DNA of 6,723 nucleotides from Deltaproteobacteria bacterium (GCA_021827465.1 JAKAVX010000146.1:1-6723), one strand, 5' to 3'; positions 1 to 6,353 are shown, counted from the stretch's first letter. The notes: generated by a model not told the origin, from the letters alone. A program made the numbers and translations.

Positions 1-2
1 AC

Positions 3-1223
3 GGGCTTGAGACGCTGGCGCGCAGCGGGCGGCGCCACTTCTCCAGCATCCTGCGCGACCTCATCCAGATCGGCCTCTACGCGGCGATCGTGATGCTGGT
101 GTTGTGGTCGGATTTCCACGTAAACGTCGCGCCGCTTCTGGCCACCGCCGGCGTGCTGACCGTGGTGATCGGCCTCGCGCTTCAGGAAACCCTCGGCAAC
201 ATCTTCAGCGGGCTCGCGCTCCAGCTCCAGAAGCCGTTCGACCCCGGCGACTGGGTTCGCACCGGAGAGCATCTCGGGCGCGTGCTCGGAATCGGCATGC
301 GTTCGACCACGATAGTGACCCGCGCCAACGAGCGGCTCGAGGTTCCCAATTCCACTATCGCGAAGGACGTCCTCGTCAACTACGGCAACCCGCCGGTTGG
401 CGACGAGATCGCGCTCGGTCTCAGCTACGACGAGCCCCCCAACCGGGTCCGCGAAATGGTTCTAAAGGTCCTGCGCGATATTCCGCAGGTGCAAAGCGAA
501 CCGGCACCCTCGGTCCTGGCGTGGAGCTACGACGACTCCTCGATCCGTTACCGAATCAAGTACTGGCTCGCCGATTACACGGCGCAGGAGCAGGTCCGCG
601 ACACGCTGCTCACCAGCCTGTGGTACGCACTCAGGCGCCATTCGATGGTGGTGCCGTTCCCGACGCGCACGCTCGAGATGAGCCGGCGGCGCGCAAAGGG
701 AAGAGGCGAGCGCGAATACGAGCGCGAGATTATAGGCGAACTGCGCGCAGTGGACTTCCTGCGCGAACTCTCGGACGACGAACTGCGCCTGCTCGTGCCT
801 CACGCCAACGTTCGCCAGTTCGGTTCCGGCGAAGCGCTGGTGCGCGAAGGCGAAACCGGCGATTCGCTCTATATCGTCCGCTCAGGCGTCGTGCGGGTTA
901 CGGTGCGCGGCCCGGACGGCGAGCAGCGTCACATCACGGACATGAAGCGGCCGGCGATCGTCGGCGAGATGGGAATGATGACCGGCGAGGCGCGCAACGC
1001 CACGGTAAGAGCGCTCTCCGACGTCGAGGTGCTGGAAATAAGCCGCGAGGGATTCAGCGAACTGTTCAAGAAGCAGCCTGAGACCGTCGCGCAGATAAGC
1101 GACATAATCGCTGCGCGGCACAGCGAAAGGCGCGAAATCCTGGCCGCCGAGGGTAGCGCTGACGGGCACAACGCGCGGCGCAACTGGCTGGTCGCCAAGA
1201 TGCGGCAGATATTCGACATCTGA
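3..1223 (+). CDS. MscS-family channel with C-terminal cyclic-nucleotide-binding domain (5' partial)
   Basis: The reading frame is open to the left edge, so the N-terminus lies outside; 406 residues are visible. The first 75 or so contain a hydrophobic segment (LIQIGLYAAIVMLVLW) and then the pore-lining MscS helix with the family signature GLALQETLGN followed by PFDPGDWV. The beta domain follows (RLEVPNSTI, about residues 110-130) and then the cytoplasmic cage. From about residue 245 a cyclic-nucleotide-binding fold begins; its phosphate-binding cassette (about 320-338) reads GEMGMMTGEARNATV, with the expected Gly-Glu and the Arg that contacts the cyclic phosphate. The protein should sit in the inner membrane as an oligomeric channel. 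MscS-cNMP fusions are known as bCNG channels, and some of these are gated by cAMP rather than by tension; which applies here cannot be read from sequence. The stop lies 3 bp from the stop of the convergent VWA gene, leaving no room for a terminator between them. Confidence 0.93.
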   Translation, partial: GLETLARSGRRHFSSILRDLIQIGLYAAIVMLVLWSDFHVNVAPLLATAGVLTVVIGLALQETLGNIFSGLALQLQKPFDPGDWVRTGEHLGRVLGIGMRSTTIVTRANERLEVPNSTIAKDVLVNYGNPPVGDEIALGLSYDEPPNRVREMVLKVLRDIPQVQSEPAPSVLAWSYDDSSIRYRIKYWLADYTAQEQVRDTLLTSLWYALRRHSMVVPFPTRTLEMSRRRAKGRGEREYEREIIGELRAVDFLRELSDDELRLLVPHANVRQFGSGEALVREGETGDSLYIVRSGVVRVTVRGPDGEQRHITDMKRPAIVGEMGMMTGEARNATVRALSDVEVLEISREGFSELFKKQPETVAQISDIIAARHSERREILAAEGSADGHNARRNWLVAKMRQIFDI

Positions 1224-1226
1224 ACC

Positions 1227-2462
1227 CTAGGCCACTTCCAGCAGCGCCCGCTCGAGTTCGTGCAGATTTTGTGACGGAACCACGGCGCTCACCTCGCGCG
1301 CGTACTGGAATATCGCGCTGTCTCCCGTGCCCCATCGCGCCGGCTCCTCCGCTATCAGCCACACCACCGCGCGGCACATCCTGGCTATTTCGCGCAGCAG
1401 ATCGGCGCGCGGGGGACGCCGGTTGTTGCGCCCGTCGCCCATGATCACCAAAACCGTCGCGCGATTCAGCAATTCGCCGCGCCGCTCCCATAGCTCGCCG
1501 AGCACGCGGCCGAAGTCCGAACGGGCGTAAAGATCGAGCGCCGGCGTCATCACCAGGTGCCCGTCCTCGAAGTCGGCTTCGGCAAGCCGATCGACGTAAA
1601 CGAAGCTCCGCACCCGGCGAAAATGCGCGCGCGCTCCCGCCACGATCTCCAGCATCAGGGTGGACGAATATCTGACCGAGCCCGAGATGTCGGCCAGCAC
1701 CACGAGATCGATATGACGCGGGCGGCGCGCGCGAAAGCGCAGATCGGAAAACGCTCCGCCGCGCTGAATCGAGGCGCGAATCGTGCGGCGGAAGTCGATA
1801 CGCCCGGCCTTTGCGCTGCGAAGCCTGCGTCCGAGCCGCACCCGGTAGCGCCGCGCGAGCGGTCCCAACGCCTCGCGCGCCTGCTCGTATTCCAGGTCCG
1901 AGTAGCGCGAGAAGGGAGTGCGCTCTACTGCGTGAAGCCGCGCAATCCGCCCGGCCTCGATTCCCGTCGCAGGTTCCTCGCCCGCGGCGCGCGGCTCTTC
2001 TCGCGCTTGGCCTGTCTCTTCGCTGGCCTGCTCGGCCTTGCGCTCGGGCTCGGCGCGGCGCTCACGCGCGGGCGCTTTCGATTTGCGATCCTCGCCGAGC
2101 TTGCGCGGCTTGGCGGATTGTCTGGGCTCGGGTTGTTCGGGACTTCGCGAAGTATCCGGAGATTCGCCGGGCGAGCGCGCCGAGGAAGGCGTGATGGAAG
2201 TCCTGTCGCCCGAACGTTTTCGCGAGATGTCGCGTTTTTCTCCCGGTGGCCGGAAGAAGGCGGTGAAAAGCTCGTCGAAGACCGGCCTGTCGGCCTCGTC
2301 CTTGATCAGGGTTGCGCAAAGCGCCTCGCGCATCCGCGCCATCTCGATTCCCGCGACCGCAACCGCGTTCATCGCGTCGATCGTCTCGGCAACCGAAATC
2401 CTTACGCCCGCCGCGCGAAGCCTCTCGATGAAGCGCAGGAGCTGTTCGCGAAGCGTGCTCAT
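1227..2462 (-). CDS. CoxE-like VWA-domain protein, partner of the MoxR ATPase
   Basis: A 411-residue protein. Residues 1-73 form a helical N-terminal domain (starts MSTLREQLLRFIERLRAAGV). Residues about 74-165 are a low-complexity linker rich in Arg, Glu, Pro, Ser and Lys, probably disordered. A VWA domain occupies about 248-400. It has the metal-site motif DISGS at 258-262 and a second conserved segment, GDGRNN, at 342-347, both typical of the CoxE-like family (PF05762). Such proteins act in the cytoplasm with a MoxR ATPase to remodel or mature a client; in the cox system the client is aerobic CO dehydrogenase. The start was chosen because its ATG overlaps the moxR TGA as ATGA, a classic coupling arrangement. 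The frame stays open 103 codons further upstream, but that stretch lies inside moxR and reads as Arg/Ala-rich out-of-frame sequence. No cox structural genes are present, so the client is unknown. Confidence 0.9.
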   Translation of the reverse strand: MSTLREQLLRFIERLRAAGVRISVAETIDAMNAVAVAGIEMARMREALCATLIKDEADRPVFDELFTAFFRPPGEKRDISRKRSGDRTSITPSSARSPGESPDTSRSPEQPEPRQSAKPRKLGEDRKSKAPARERRAEPERKAEQASEETGQAREEPRAAGEEPATGIEAGRIARLHAVERTPFSRYSDLEYEQAREALGPLARRYRVRLGRRLRSAKAGRIDFRRTIRASIQRGGAFSDLRFRARRPRHIDLVVLADISGSVRYSSTLMLEIVAGARAHFRRVRSFVYVDRLAEADFEDGHLVMTPALDLYARSDFGRVLGELWERRGELLNRATVLVIMGDGRNNRRPPRADLLREIARMCRAVVWLIAEEPARWGTGDSAIFQYAREVSAVVPSQNLHELERALLEVA

Positions 2463-3334
2463 CCCGACCGTCCGACCAGCGCCGAAACCTTGCCCTCGGC
2501 CTTCTCGCGATCGTCCTCGTGCTTGAGCAGCACGCCGAGCGTCGATCTGACCGCGTCGGTGTTGAGCTCGCTGACGCCGAGCCGGACCAGCGCGCGCGCC
2601 CAGTCGAGCGCCTCGGCGACGGACGGCGGTTTTTTGAGCCCGAGCTTGCGCAGCGCGTTGATGAAGCGCGCCGCTTCCGCCGCAATCCGTGCGTCGAGTT
2701 CCGGAACCTTGAGCTCGATGATCCTGCGTTCCTGCTCGATCCCGGGAAAATCGATGAACAGATGGAGGCATCGGCGGCGCAGCGCCTCGGACAGCTCGCG
2801 CGTGCGGTTCGAGGTGAGCACGACCACCGGCCGCTCAACCGCGCGAATCGTCCCGAGTTCCGGGATACTCACTTGGAAATCCGAAAGCAGTTCGAGCAGG
2901 AACGCCTCGAACTCCTCGTCGGACTTGTCGATCTCGTCGATAAGAAGGACGACCTTGCGATGGGCCGCAATAGCCCGGAGCAGCGGTCGTTCGAGCAGAT
3001 ACTCGCGCGAGAACAGATGCTCGGAGATTTCGTTCCAGCCAAGGCCGCGATTCTCGTCGGCCTGAAGGCGGAGCAACTGCTTCTGATAGTTCCATTCGTA
3101 AAGCGCGCGCGCCTCGTCGAGACCCTCGTAGCACTGAAGCCGGATCAGTTCCGTCGAGAGCATCTCGGCCAGCACCTTGGCGACCTCGGTCTTGCCCGAG
3201 CCGGCCGGGCCTTCGATCAAAAGCGGCTTTTCCAGCGCAAGGGCAAGGTAAATCGCGGTCTCGATACGCTCGTTGGTGATATACCGTGAGCGTTTCAGCC
3301 CTTCGCTTACGAATTTCTGCTCGATTTTCTCCAC
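2459..3334 (-). CDS. MoxR-family AAA+ ATPase (CoxD-like)
   Basis: A 291-residue protein of normal length for a MoxR ATPase. Walker A is GPAGSGKT at 42-49. Walker B is VVLLIDE at 128-134, with D133 and E134 as the magnesium and catalytic residues. Sensor 1 is N176 in VVLTSNRTREL, and the arginine-finger region is ALRRRCLHLF from 184. The small lid domain follows to the end. Insert elements typical of MoxR (GLDEARALYEWNYQKQ, 71-86) are present. It should hydrolyse ATP to remodel a cytoplasmic target together with the VWA protein encoded next. The start is GTG, immediately preceded by an in-frame TAA, and it has no clear Shine-Dalgarno. It lies inside the 3' end of a small cysteine-rich ORF with which it overlaps by 28 nt, so it may depend on translational coupling. 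A diverged, broken copy of its first 36 codons occurs at the right edge of the window. Confidence 0.93.
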   Translation of the reverse strand: MEKIEQKFVSEGLKRSRYITNERIETAIYLALALEKPLLIEGPAGSGKTEVAKVLAEMLSTELIRLQCYEGLDEARALYEWNYQKQLLRLQADENRGLGWNEISEHLFSREYLLERPLLRAIAAHRKVVLLIDEIDKSDEEFEAFLLELLSDFQVSIPELGTIRAVERPVVVLTSNRTRELSEALRRRCLHLFIDFPGIEQERRIIELKVPELDARIAAEAARFINALRKLGLKKPPSVAEALDWARALVRLGVSELNTDAVRSTLGVLLKHEDDREKAEGKVSALVGRSG

Positions 3335-3462
3335 TTATTAAAAGGATCGCAGGCCCGGCAACAGCCAGTCAATCGGGGGTTTCGGCCGAGCTTGCCGCAC
3401 CCGTGGCACAAGCCCAAGCTGCCGCAGCGCGGGCGGCAAAGGGGGGCGGGGCCACGAAACAT
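3307..3462 (-). CDS. Small cysteine-rich ORF, possible zinc ribbon (51 aa)
   Basis: I do not recognise this protein. An ATG at 3462 opens 51 codons ending in TAA. It has seven cysteines: C9, C13, C19, C22, C34, C35 and C38. Two clean CxxC pairs (CHGC and CRAC) are 12 residues apart, the spacing of a small zinc ribbon or knuckle. The tail is basic (WRKSSRN). The ORF starts 15 nt after the hxlR stop and overlaps the moxR start by 28 nt, so it fills what would otherwise be a gap in the operon. There is no obvious Shine-Dalgarno, so coupling to hxlR would be needed. Supporting evidence: in the second, diverged moxR fragment at 6604-6723 the bases upstream of the GTG still encode DPFNRWRKS against DPFNKWRKS here. 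Against it: GC-rich non-coding sequence easily yields Cys codons, and the ORF is short. Confidence 0.42.
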   Translation of the reverse strand: MFRGPAPLCRPRCGSLGLCHGCGKLGRNPRLTGCCRACDPFNKWRKSSRNS

Positions 3463-3477
3463 TTCGGGGCATCAATG

Positions 3478-3972
3478 TCAGGCGCGCTTCGGGCGACTCT
3501 GCTGTCCGGGCAGAGCGCGGCCTTTCAGTGCGGGTCCCGGTCGCGCGCTCATGTCGCGCGCTTCGATCCTCGACTTGCAACTCGGGCAGATAAGTTCCGG
3601 CCTGATCGAGTGCCCGCACGGGCGATGCACCAGTTCCACCGGCACCCCCGCTCGTCCCGCCATCCAGCGGTCGCCCCACTCGATCATCGCGACGATCAAC
3701 GGATAGAGGTCAATGCCCTTCTCGGTCAGCCGGTACTCGAATCGCCGCGGATGCTTTTCGTAGGCGACGCGGCGCACAATTCCCTCGCGCACCAGTTTGC
3801 GCAGCCGGTCGGACAAACGGTGCGGCGTCACCTGCAAATCCTGCTGGATCGCCTCGAATCTTCGGATGCCGAGAAACGCATCACGGACGATCAGCATCGT
3901 CCAGCGGTCGCCCACGACCGACAGGGTGCGCGCGACCGAGCAGGTCATGGTGTCGATTTCGTTCCAGCGCAT
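3478..3972 (-). CDS. HxlR-family winged-helix transcriptional regulator
   Basis: A 164-residue cytoplasmic DNA-binding protein. The HxlR domain runs from about residue 9 to 105: TCSVARTLSVVGDRWTMLIV, then RRFEAIQQDL, the recognition-helix region TPHRLSDRLRKLVREGIV (49-66) and the wing YEKHPRRFEYRLTEKG. Cys11 sits where HxlR proteins usually have their conserved N-terminal cysteine, which in relatives such as YodB and HypR is a redox or electrophile sensor. The C-terminal extension carries C119, H121, C129 and C132 (PCGH, CPSC), a likely small metal-binding knuckle, followed by a basic, low-complexity tail. The start at 3972 has GAGGAG 11 nt upstream; an in-frame Met9 would be an alternative but trims the domain edge. 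It is the first gene of the leftward operon and lies divergent to the molybdopterin oxidoreductase, so it probably regulates both. The ligand is unknown. Confidence 0.93.
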   Translation of the reverse strand: MRWNEIDTMTCSVARTLSVVGDRWTMLIVRDAFLGIRRFEAIQQDLQVTPHRLSDRLRKLVREGIVRRVAYEKHPRRFEYRLTEKGIDLYPLIVAMIEWGDRWMAGRAGVPVELVHRPCGHSIRPELICPSCKSRIEARDMSARPGPALKGRALPGQQSRPKRA

Positions 3973-3983
3973 GGGCCGAGCGT

Positions 3984-3989
3984 CTCCTC
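3984..3989 (-). promoter_or_regulatory. Ribosome binding site of the HxlR gene
   Basis: On the minus strand the bases read GAGGAG, 11 nt before the ATG at 3972. The spacing is a little long, but this is the only good Shine-Dalgarno nearby and it supports that start over the downstream Met codon. Confidence 0.55.
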
Positions 3990-3996
3990 GGAGCCG

Positions 3997-4026
3997 TTGA
4001 CTCGATAATAGGTTCCAAAGTAGAAG
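3997..4026 (+). promoter_or_regulatory. Putative promoter of the molybdopterin oxidoreductase
   Basis: On the plus strand TTGACT (3997-4002) is followed after 18 nt by TAGAAG (4021-4026), a good -35 and a mediocre -10. It faces and overlaps the leftward promoter, so both would share the left operator. Transcription would start near 4033 and give a leader of about 68 nt that contains the right operator and the hairpins. The weak -10 makes this less certain than the leftward promoter. Confidence 0.35.
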
Positions 4027-4034
4027 TCAATCAA
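4005..4034 (-). promoter_or_regulatory. Putative promoter of the hxlR-moxR-coxE operon
   Basis: On the minus strand TTGATT (4034-4029) and TATTAT (4010-4005) are separated by 18 nt and resemble -35 and -10 hexamers of a sigma-70-type promoter. The predicted start of transcription would be near 3998, about 25 nt before the HxlR start codon. The left TTCCA-type operator sits almost exactly in the spacer between the two hexamers, which would fit autorepression. This comes from motif matching by eye only. Confidence 0.45.
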
Positions 4035-4057
4035 GTTTGGTTCCAAACTGGAAGTGA
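4011..4057. promoter_or_regulatory. Tandem operator sites, probably for the HxlR regulator
   Basis: Two related 19-bp elements lie at 4011-4029 (GGTTCCAAAGTAGAAGTCA) and 4039-4057 (GGTTCCAAACTGGAAGTGA); 16 of 19 bases match and they are 28 bp apart start to start. Each contains a dyad TTCCA-N3-TGGAA, perfect in the right copy and with one mismatch in the left. HxlR proteins are dimers that bind short palindromes between divergent genes, so these are the natural candidates. The left copy lies between promoter hexamers on both strands. The right copy also overlaps a second dyad, AGTTTGG-TT-CCAAACT (4034-4049). Assignment to this regulator is inference. Confidence 0.6.
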
Positions 4058-4066
4058 CTCGTCAGG

Positions 4067-4100
4067 GCCGGGACGCGCGTCCCGGCGGGGAGTTCGCCGG
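4067..4100 (+). promoter_or_regulatory. Two mutually exclusive hairpins over the oxidoreductase ribosome binding site
   Basis: A perfect 20-bp palindrome (arms GCCGGGACGC and GCGTCCCGGC, 4067-4086) lies immediately before a second inverted repeat, CCGGCG (4082-4087) with CGCCGG (4095-4100). The second stem encloses a 7-nt loop containing GGGAG of the Shine-Dalgarno and ends at the base before the ATG. The two structures share 4082-4086 and so cannot both form. This arrangement could modulate translation, or the palindrome could be a DNA binding site. The geometry is seen directly; the function is inference. In GC-rich DNA some strong stems are expected by chance. Confidence 0.4.
4087..4092 (+). 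promoter_or_regulatory. Ribosome binding site of the oxidoreductase
   Basis: GGGGAG lies 8 nt before the ATG at 4101 and decides this start. An overlapping ATG at 4105 is in another frame. The site lies mostly in the loop of the 4082-4100 hairpin. Confidence 0.65.
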
Positions 4101-6353
4101 ATGAATGACCAATGGCGGAAAACCGCGTGCATCCTCTGCGCAGCGAACTGCGGTATCGAGGTGAAGCTTGACGGGCGCCATATCGCACGGGTTCGCGGCA
4201 ATCGCGACCATGTCGCATCGCAAGGCTATGCGTGCGAGAAGGCGCAGCGTATCGACTTCTACCAGAACGGACGCGATCGGCTCACCGCCCCGCTGCGGCG
4301 CAAGGCGGACGGCAGCTTCGAGGAAGTCGACTGGGACACCGCGATTCGGGAAGTCGCGGCCGGCTTCCTCAAGGTCCGCGACAAATGGGGCGGGGCCGGC
4401 ATTCTCTATTACGGCGGAGGCGGGCAGGGGAATCATCTGGTTGGCGGCTACGGAAACTGCACGAGACGCGCGCTGGGTTCGATGTTTCGTTCCAATGCGC
4501 TGGCGCAGGAGAAAACCGGCGAATTTTGGGTCGATCACATGATGTTTGGCGCCGGCCTGTCAGGCGGCTTCCCTTACGCCGAGGTGGCAGTATTCGTAGG
4601 CAAGAACCCGTGGCAGTCGCACGGCTTTCAGCGGGCCCGCCCGGTGCTGCGCGAAATCGCGGGCGACCCGACCCGGGCGCTCATAGTTATCGATCCATGC
4701 CGGACCGAGACGGCCGAGATGGCGGACTATCATCTGCGTGTGCGTCCCGGCACGGACGCATTCTGCCTTGCCGCGATTCTGGGCGTGATGGTGCAGGAGA
4801 ATCTGATAGACCACGACTACGTTCGCGATCGCACGCGCAACAGCGATGAAATCCTGGCGGTGCTGAGCGAGGTTCCGGTCGGAGACTACTCGAGCCGCGC
4901 AGGTCTCAGCGAGGAGTTGGTGCGCGAAGTGGCGCGCCGAATCGCGCGAGCTTCCAGCGTTTCCGTATATGAGGACCTTGGCATCGAACAGTCGCTCCAC
5001 AGCACCCTGAATTCGTATCTGGAGAAGCTGCTTTTTGCGCTGACCGGGAACATCGGGAAGCCGGGTGCGATGAACGCGACGCCGAACCTGATCGCGCTGG
5101 CCAATGGCCATCTTTCCAACAAAACGAGCCCCGTTGGCGGTCATCGAATTATTGGCGGGCTGATTCCGACCAACGTAATTCCTGACGAAATTCTCACCGA
5201 TCATCCCGGGCGTTTCCGCGCGATGCTGATAGAAAGCGCCAACCCGGTTCATTCCGTAGCTGACAGCGCGCGGATGCGCGAAGCGTTTCGAGCGCTTGAG
5301 TTCGTGGCCGTTATAGATGTCGCGATGACGGAGACTGCGCGCGAGGCGCATTACGTGCTGCCCGCGTGCTCACAATATGAAAACTGGGAGGCAACCTTTT
5401 TCGGGGCGCTGACTTTCTCTGAGAAGGAATTCGAAAACAGCTTCACCTTGCGCGCGCCGATCCTCGATCCGCTGCCGGGAACATTGCCGGAAGCGGAGAT
5501 CCATCGGCGTTTGGTCAGTGAGATCGGCGCCATGACCGACGAGGACGTTGCGCCGTTGCGCGAGGCGGCGAACAAGGGCAGGGCCGCGTACGCAAGGGAA
5601 CTGGCGCGGGTAGTGTCAGAACGGCCCCAGTTTTCGGACATTATGCCGGTTCTCCTGTACGAGACTCTCGGGCCGTCGCTCGGAGCAGGAAATGAGGCCG
5701 CGGCTGCGGTGTGGGGTATCGCTCACAACTTCGCGCGGACTAATCCCGAGTCACTTCGCCGCGCCGGCTTTGTTGGCGAAGCTGATGAATTGGGCGACGC
5801 ATTGTTTGACGCCTTTCTCAAGAATCGCTCAGGCGTCGTTTACAGCATCACCCAATACGGGGAGACCTGGAACACAATTCCCGGCGGACGGGTCAATCTG
5901 GCAATTTCGGAATTGATTCCCGAGCTGAGATCCCTGCGTGACGAGCGTCCTTCTTCGGATCCGAATTTCCCGTTCGTGCTCTCCGCAGGCCAGCGGCGCT
6001 CAGGCACGGCCAATACCATCATCAGGGATCCGAACTGGCGTCCCAAGGACCCGCACGGCGCGCTCTGGATGAACCCCGTCGACGCATCCCAACTCGGAAT
6101 TCAAAGCGGCGGGCGGGTTCGCGTCATTACCAGGCGAGCGAGCGCGGAAGCGGTGGTCGACGTGACCGACAGGATGCTGCCCGGTCATGTGGCGCTGCCG
6201 AACGGAGCAGGCTTGTGGTACCCGGATCGCGAAGGCCAGGAATTCCTGCACGGCGTTGCGCCGAACGAGCTTACCGCAACCGAGGACCGCGACTGGTTTG
6301 CCGGCACGCCTTTCCACAAGCACATCGCCGCAAGAATCGAGCGCGTCGTGTAG
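4101..6353 (+). CDS. Molybdopterin oxidoreductase, formate dehydrogenase/BisC-like (DMSO reductase superfamily)
   Basis: A complete 750-residue protein. The N-terminal [4Fe-4S] motif is C10-x2-C13-x3-C17-x27-C45, followed by a lysine (K47) as in Fdh-type enzymes. The central molybdopterin domain shows IDPCRTETAEMADYHLRVRPGTD (starting at D198), NPVHSVADSARMREAF (about 378) and ETAREAHYVLPA. The C-terminal dinucleotide-binding domain starts about residue 617 (FVLSAGQRRSGTANTI) and runs through LWMNPVDA and LPNGAGLWYP to the end. It should bind a bis-pterin molybdenum or tungsten cofactor and do two-electron chemistry. There is no Tat signal, so it is probably cytoplasmic. In the stretch where formate dehydrogenases carry selenocysteine or cysteine (here about 130-145, NALAQEKTGEFW) there is no cysteine, so formate oxidation is doubtful and the substrate is unknown. 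No electron-transfer subunit is adjacent. It is divergent from hxlR and probably under its control. Confidence 0.94.
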   Translation: MNDQWRKTACILCAANCGIEVKLDGRHIARVRGNRDHVASQGYACEKAQRIDFYQNGRDRLTAPLRRKADGSFEEVDWDTAIREVAAGFLKVRDKWGGAGILYYGGGGQGNHLVGGYGNCTRRALGSMFRSNALAQEKTGEFWVDHMMFGAGLSGGFPYAEVAVFVGKNPWQSHGFQRARPVLREIAGDPTRALIVIDPCRTETAEMADYHLRVRPGTDAFCLAAILGVMVQENLIDHDYVRDRTRNSDEILAVLSEVPVGDYSSRAGLSEELVREVARRIARASSVSVYEDLGIEQSLHSTLNSYLEKLLFALTGNIGKPGAMNATPNLIALANGHLSNKTSPVGGHRIIGGLIPTNVIPDEILTDHPGRFRAMLIESANPVHSVADSARMREAFRALEFVAVIDVAMTETAREAHYVLPACSQYENWEATFFGALTFSEKEFENSFTLRAPILDPLPGTLPEAEIHRRLVSEIGAMTDEDVAPLREAANKGRAAYARELARVVSERPQFSDIMPVLLYETLGPSLGAGNEAAAAVWGIAHNFARTNPESLRRAGFVGEADELGDALFDAFLKNRSGVVYSITQYGETWNTIPGGRVNLAISELIPELRSLRDERPSSDPNFPFVLSAGQRRSGTANTIIRDPNWRPKDPHGALWMNPVDASQLGIQSGGRVRVITRRASAEAVVDVTDRMLPGHVALPNGAGLWYPDREGQEFLHGVAPNELTATEDRDWFAGTPFHKHIAARIERVV

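Noticed and set aside
104..1081. A 325-codon plus-strand ORF in the frame next to the MscS gene
   Set aside because: Its translation is almost all Arg, Ala, Gly and Pro, the usual +1 shadow of a GC-rich gene.
2463..2771. A 103-codon N-terminal extension of the CoxE-like frame
   Set aside because: It lies wholly inside moxR and reads as low-complexity Arg/Ala sequence. The ATG at 2462 overlapping the moxR stop is the better start.
1557..3065. A 502-codon plus-strand ORF opposite moxR and coxE
   Set aside because: It is antisense to two genes with clear conserved motifs. Its translation is Arg/Ala/Ser-rich with no recognisable domain, as expected for the reverse frame of GC-rich genes.
3335..3477. 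Possible terminator or internal promoter between hxlR and moxR
   Set aside because: I saw no hairpin with a T tract and no convincing pair of hexamers. The stretch is better explained by the small cysteine-rich ORF.
3286..4008. A 240-codon plus-strand ORF opposite hxlR
   Set aside because: It is antisense to the HxlR gene and crosses the operator region; no domain is recognisable.
4560..5351. A 263-codon minus-strand ORF inside the oxidoreductase
   Set aside because: It is antisense to a well-supported gene and its translation has no family features.
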